Source: Bdellovibrionaceae bacterium UBA6502
GTDB taxonomy: Bacteria > Bdellovibrionota > Bdellovibrionia > Bdellovibrionales > UBA840
Direction: 5' to 3'
Assembly (NCBI GenBank): GCA_002436415.1
Contig: DJMA01000045.1
Location: forward strand, 62,001-126,000
Length of the DNA: 64,000 nt
Shown: one piece after another, positions 61,713 to 64,000 of the stretch
Position numbering within the stretch: position 1 is the stretch's first letter
Layout: each line of letters opens with the position of its first letter
The notes under the pieces: generated by a model
Databases searched by the model: none
Told to the model about the DNA's origin: nothing
Seen by the model: the letters and a program-made list of their open reading frames with translations, nothing else
Position numbers and translations under genes: made by a program

Positions 61713-63494
61713 TTAGCTATCCATAAAGTTCTTTAACTTTTTAGAACGAGATGGGTGCCGCAGCTTGCGAAGTGCTTTCGCCTCAATTTGACGAATACGC
61801 TCACGAGTTACATTAAAATCTTGTCCCACCTCTTCTAGAGTATGGTCAGACTCTTCACCAATACCAAAACGCATACGTAGAACTTTTTCTTCTCTTGCTG
61901 TTAAGGTAGATAACACACGACGAGTTTGCTCAGCCAAGTTCAAGCTAGACATTGCTTGAAGTGGAGTTACCGTCTTTTTATCCTCGATGAAATCCCCTAG
62001 TAAAGAATCTTCTTCTTCACCAACTGGAGTTTCTAAAGAAATTGGTTCTTTGGCAATTTTTAACACCTTACGAACTTTATCAACTGGCATATCCATACGC
62101 TCAGCAATCTCTTCTGGCATTGGCTCACGACCTAATTCTTGTACTAGGTAGCGTGAAGTACGGATCAACTTGTTGATCGTTTCGATCATATGCACCGGAA
62201 TACGAATCGTTCTTGCTTGGTCAGCAATGGCACGAGTAATGGCTTGACGAATCCACCAAGTTGCATAAGTAGAAAACTTATAACCACGACGGTATTCAAA
62301 CTTATCAACCGCTTTCATCAAACCAATGTTACCTTCCTGAATTAGATCCAAGAACTGTAGTCCACGGTTCGTGTATTTTTTCGCAATGGAAACCACCAAA
62401 CGTAAGTTAGCTTCTACCAACTCAGATTTAGCAACATCGGCTGCCTTCTCACCTTTCCAGATGGAAGTGTATGTTTCCTTTACCCACTCAAAGTTCATTT
62501 CTGATTCTTTGATGATACGATTTAAACGTCTTGTAGCATCGTCGATTTGATATACAAACTTACGGTAGTTATCATAGCTCAAACCAGAATCTCTTAATAC
62601 TCGATCCATCTCAGCTTCACTATCGTTCATACGATGCCAGTTTTCAATTAACTCATCTGCGCTTTCACAGAAAGTTTGCTTAGCAGCTTCTTTATGACGT
62701 TGTCTTAACACAGTCATACGATCCACTAAGTTTCTAAACTTAATCACAATACGGTTGATCGTTTTACGGTTAAAGTTAATTTCCTCAAAGTCTTTCATCA
62801 AAGCATCAGTTACTTTCTCTAAGCTCTCTGTTGCTTTTTTCTTTTCAGCGTATTTCTTATTTGGATCTTTTAACTCAACAAAGTGTTTATCTGCCTCTCT
62901 CGAGTAGTCTTCCACTTTACCGATCAATTCGTAAATCTTTTGCTCATATTCTTCTTCAGTGTATTGAGTTTCTTCATCCTCAAGACCACGGAAGATGGCT
63001 TTCATTTTTAGACGACCGTCTTTTACACGCTCACCCAACTGGATGATCTCGTAGGTTCCTAAAGGGCTCAAAAGGATGGCTCTTAAGATTTCTCTCTCAC
63101 CAGCCTCGATACGACGTGCGATCTCAACTTCACCCTCACGAGTTAATAGAGATACACTACCCATCTTTTTAAGGTACAAACGAACAGGGTCGTTACTTTT
63201 TAAATCTTCATCAGAGGCCTCAGGCTTGTCTTGTTCATCCAAGAAACCTTCTGACTCTTCTTCTTCTTCTTCCTCTACTTCGTCAACAATGTTTACATTC
63301 TTAACTTCCAAGGCTTCCATTAATTTGTCTAAAGCTTGTACTGCTAAAACTTCCGCCGGCAATTCATCGTTGATTTCCTGGAAAGTCAAATAACCATTCT
63401 CTTTGGCTTTTGCTACCAGTTTGGCTAACTCATCTTCTACGATTTTTAATTGCTCTTCGACGCTTAAAGCTTCGTTTTGATTCTCTTTACTCAC
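61713..63494 (-). CDS. rpoD: Housekeeping sigma factor RpoD (sigma-70)
   Basis: 593 residues. Region 1.1 is followed by an acidic run (about 72-95), then region 1.2 DPVRLYLKKMGSVSLLTREGEVEIARRIE, a non-conserved region, and the core: LVEANLRLVVSIAKKY, GLQFLDLIQEGNIGLMKAVDKFEYRRGYKFSTYATWWIRQAI (2.3-2.4, in pieces), region 3, and 4.2 VGQDFNVTRERIRQIEAKALRKLRHPSR. It directs most transcription. It lies 16 bases after dnaG, as in the macromolecular-synthesis operon. Confidence 0.98.
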   Translation of the reverse strand: MSKENQNEALSVEEQLKIVEDELAKLVAKAKENGYLTFQEINDELPAEVLAVQALDKLMEALEVKNVNIVDEVEEEEEEESEGFLDEQDKPEASDEDLKSNDPVRLYLKKMGSVSLLTREGEVEIARRIEAGEREILRAILLSPLGTYEIIQLGERVKDGRLKMKAIFRGLEDEETQYTEEEYEQKIYELIGKVEDYSREADKHFVELKDPNKKYAEKKKATESLEKVTDALMKDFEEINFNRKTINRIVIKFRNLVDRMTVLRQRHKEAAKQTFCESADELIENWHRMNDSEAEMDRVLRDSGLSYDNYRKFVYQIDDATRRLNRIIKESEMNFEWVKETYTSIWKGEKAADVAKSELVEANLRLVVSIAKKYTNRGLQFLDLIQEGNIGLMKAVDKFEYRRGYKFSTYATWWIRQAITRAIADQARTIRIPVHMIETINKLIRTSRYLVQELGREPMPEEIAERMDMPVDKVRKVLKIAKEPISLETPVGEEEDSLLGDFIEDKKTVTPLQAMSSLNLAEQTRRVLSTLTAREEKVLRMRFGIGEESDHTLEEVGQDFNVTRERIRQIEAKALRKLRHPSRSKKLKNFMDS

Positions 63495-63510
63495 TCTTGT
63501 TTTACTCCGT

Positions 63511-64000
63511 TTAAGAATTCGTTCGCTTCTCAGCTTTGTGACTGTTAACTAATTCCATATATCTTTGAAGCTTATCTTCTGGAAGACCATCTTTCAGTCC
63601 CATCCGAAGCTCCTTTAATTCATTTTTTGTTGCTTCAACTTTTAGTTTCTCTACACAATCAGTATACAGTTTTTGGACGCGGCCTTCGTCTTCGTACAGA
63701 TCCCCATTTAGTATTTGTGTAATAACACTAGGATCACGGAGTTTTTTAACCACTAATCCTGGTAACTTATCAAAACTAGAGGCATCTTGTCCATAGTAGC
63801 TGTGCAGTTCAGCAAAAATTTCTTTAGCCGTTTTCGTACTTAAGTATGCAAAATCATTACCAACTAAGAAGTTTTTTAGTAATTCTTCGTTGAGAAGGCA
63901 GATTTTTAACAGCTCAAGTTCACTAGGCATCAATGATTTTAAGTCTAAATACGCGGAATCACTCGTTGAATCCTTAGATTCAAGAGAATTTGTTTTTTCC
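63511..64000 (-). CDS. dnaG: DNA primase DnaG, C-terminal part (5' end outside window)
   Basis: The frame is open to the right edge of the window without a stop, giving the last 162 codons or so. The visible residues (PSELELLKICLLNEELLKNF onward, then LYTDCVEKLKVEATKNELKEL) are helical, like the DnaG C-terminal helicase-interaction domain (helical hairpin and bundle that binds DnaB). The catalytic TOPRIM and zinc domains lie outside. The call leans on context: immediately upstream of rpoD. Confidence 0.75.
   Translation of the reverse strand, partial: EKTNSLESKDSTSDSAYLDLKSLMPSELELLKICLLNEELLKNFLVGNDFAYLSTKTAKEIFAELHSYYGQDASSFDKLPGLVVKKLRDPSVITQILNGDLYEDEGRVQKLYTDCVEKLKVEATKNELKELRMGLKDGLPEDKLQRYMELVNSHKAEKRTNS

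Overview
The window reads as a chromosomal segment of a Gram-negative, AT-rich, flagellated and piliated bacterium of the Bdellovibrionota (Bdellovibrio-like predatory bacteria). This rests on gene content and order: P-ring and L-ring flagellar genes next to recA, cinA/pncC, pilT and recX; several PilZ proteins; many small exported hydrolases; a dnaG-rpoD pair. The assignment is inference from content, since no rRNA gene is present. No prophage, insertion sequence, integrase or CRISPR array is visible.

Layout. 1-9.7 kb (minus strand): flagellar block flgF-flgG-flgA-flgH-flgI-flgJ behind a probable sigma-54 promoter, then a membrane histidine kinase and flgM-flgN-flgK (flgK cut by the left edge). 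9.7-14.1 kb (plus): decayed formylglycine-enzyme-like remnant, MltD-type transglycosylase, exported HNH nuclease, aspartokinase, lipoprotein. 14.1-23.2 kb: recA and pncC (minus), then pilT, recX, a histidine-phosphotransfer-like protein, mutY and a propeller lipoprotein (plus), then two hypotheticals (minus). 23.3-32.3 kb: DEAD-box helicase, hydrolase, pcnB, PilZ protein, a degenerate PP2C-like protein, lipase, citrate synthase, an unusual repeat-bearing non-coding stretch, and a second PilZ protein. 32.3-43.2 kb: elbB, GNAT-lipoprotein pair, ferredoxin, M14 peptidase, DoxX, an 890-residue pseudo-receiver/polyampholyte protein, transketolase and an exported Ppx/GppA-fold protein. 43.3-50.2 kb (minus): aspartokinase III-like lysC, tatA, and a leucine/isovalerate-degradation operon with a split carboxylase alpha subunit. 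50.3-54.7 kb: pseudouridine synthase, overlapping small genes, methyltransferase, a REC-PilZ regulator, the RNase P RNA gene and a REC-DHp protein. 55-64 kb (mostly minus): gloA-nemA, DUF305-like membrane protein, tRNA-Met, a symporter overlapping a solute-binding protein gene, an exported protein-glutaminase-like enzyme, rpoD and the 3' end of dnaG.

How it fits together. The flagellar genes encode the rod, rings and hook-junction protein plus the anti-sigma factor FlgM. PilT and the PilZ proteins point to surface motility under cyclic-di-GMP control. Exported enzymes (transglycosylase, nuclease, carboxypeptidase, protein glutaminase) suit degradation of prey or external polymers. The liu operon, citrate synthase and transketolase serve amino-acid-fuelled central metabolism. 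Unusual items are the charged-repeat pseudo-receiver protein, the SBP/symporter pair, the cluster of signalling proteins lacking catalytic parts, the FlgJ with a degenerate M23-like tail, and the repeat block after gltA.
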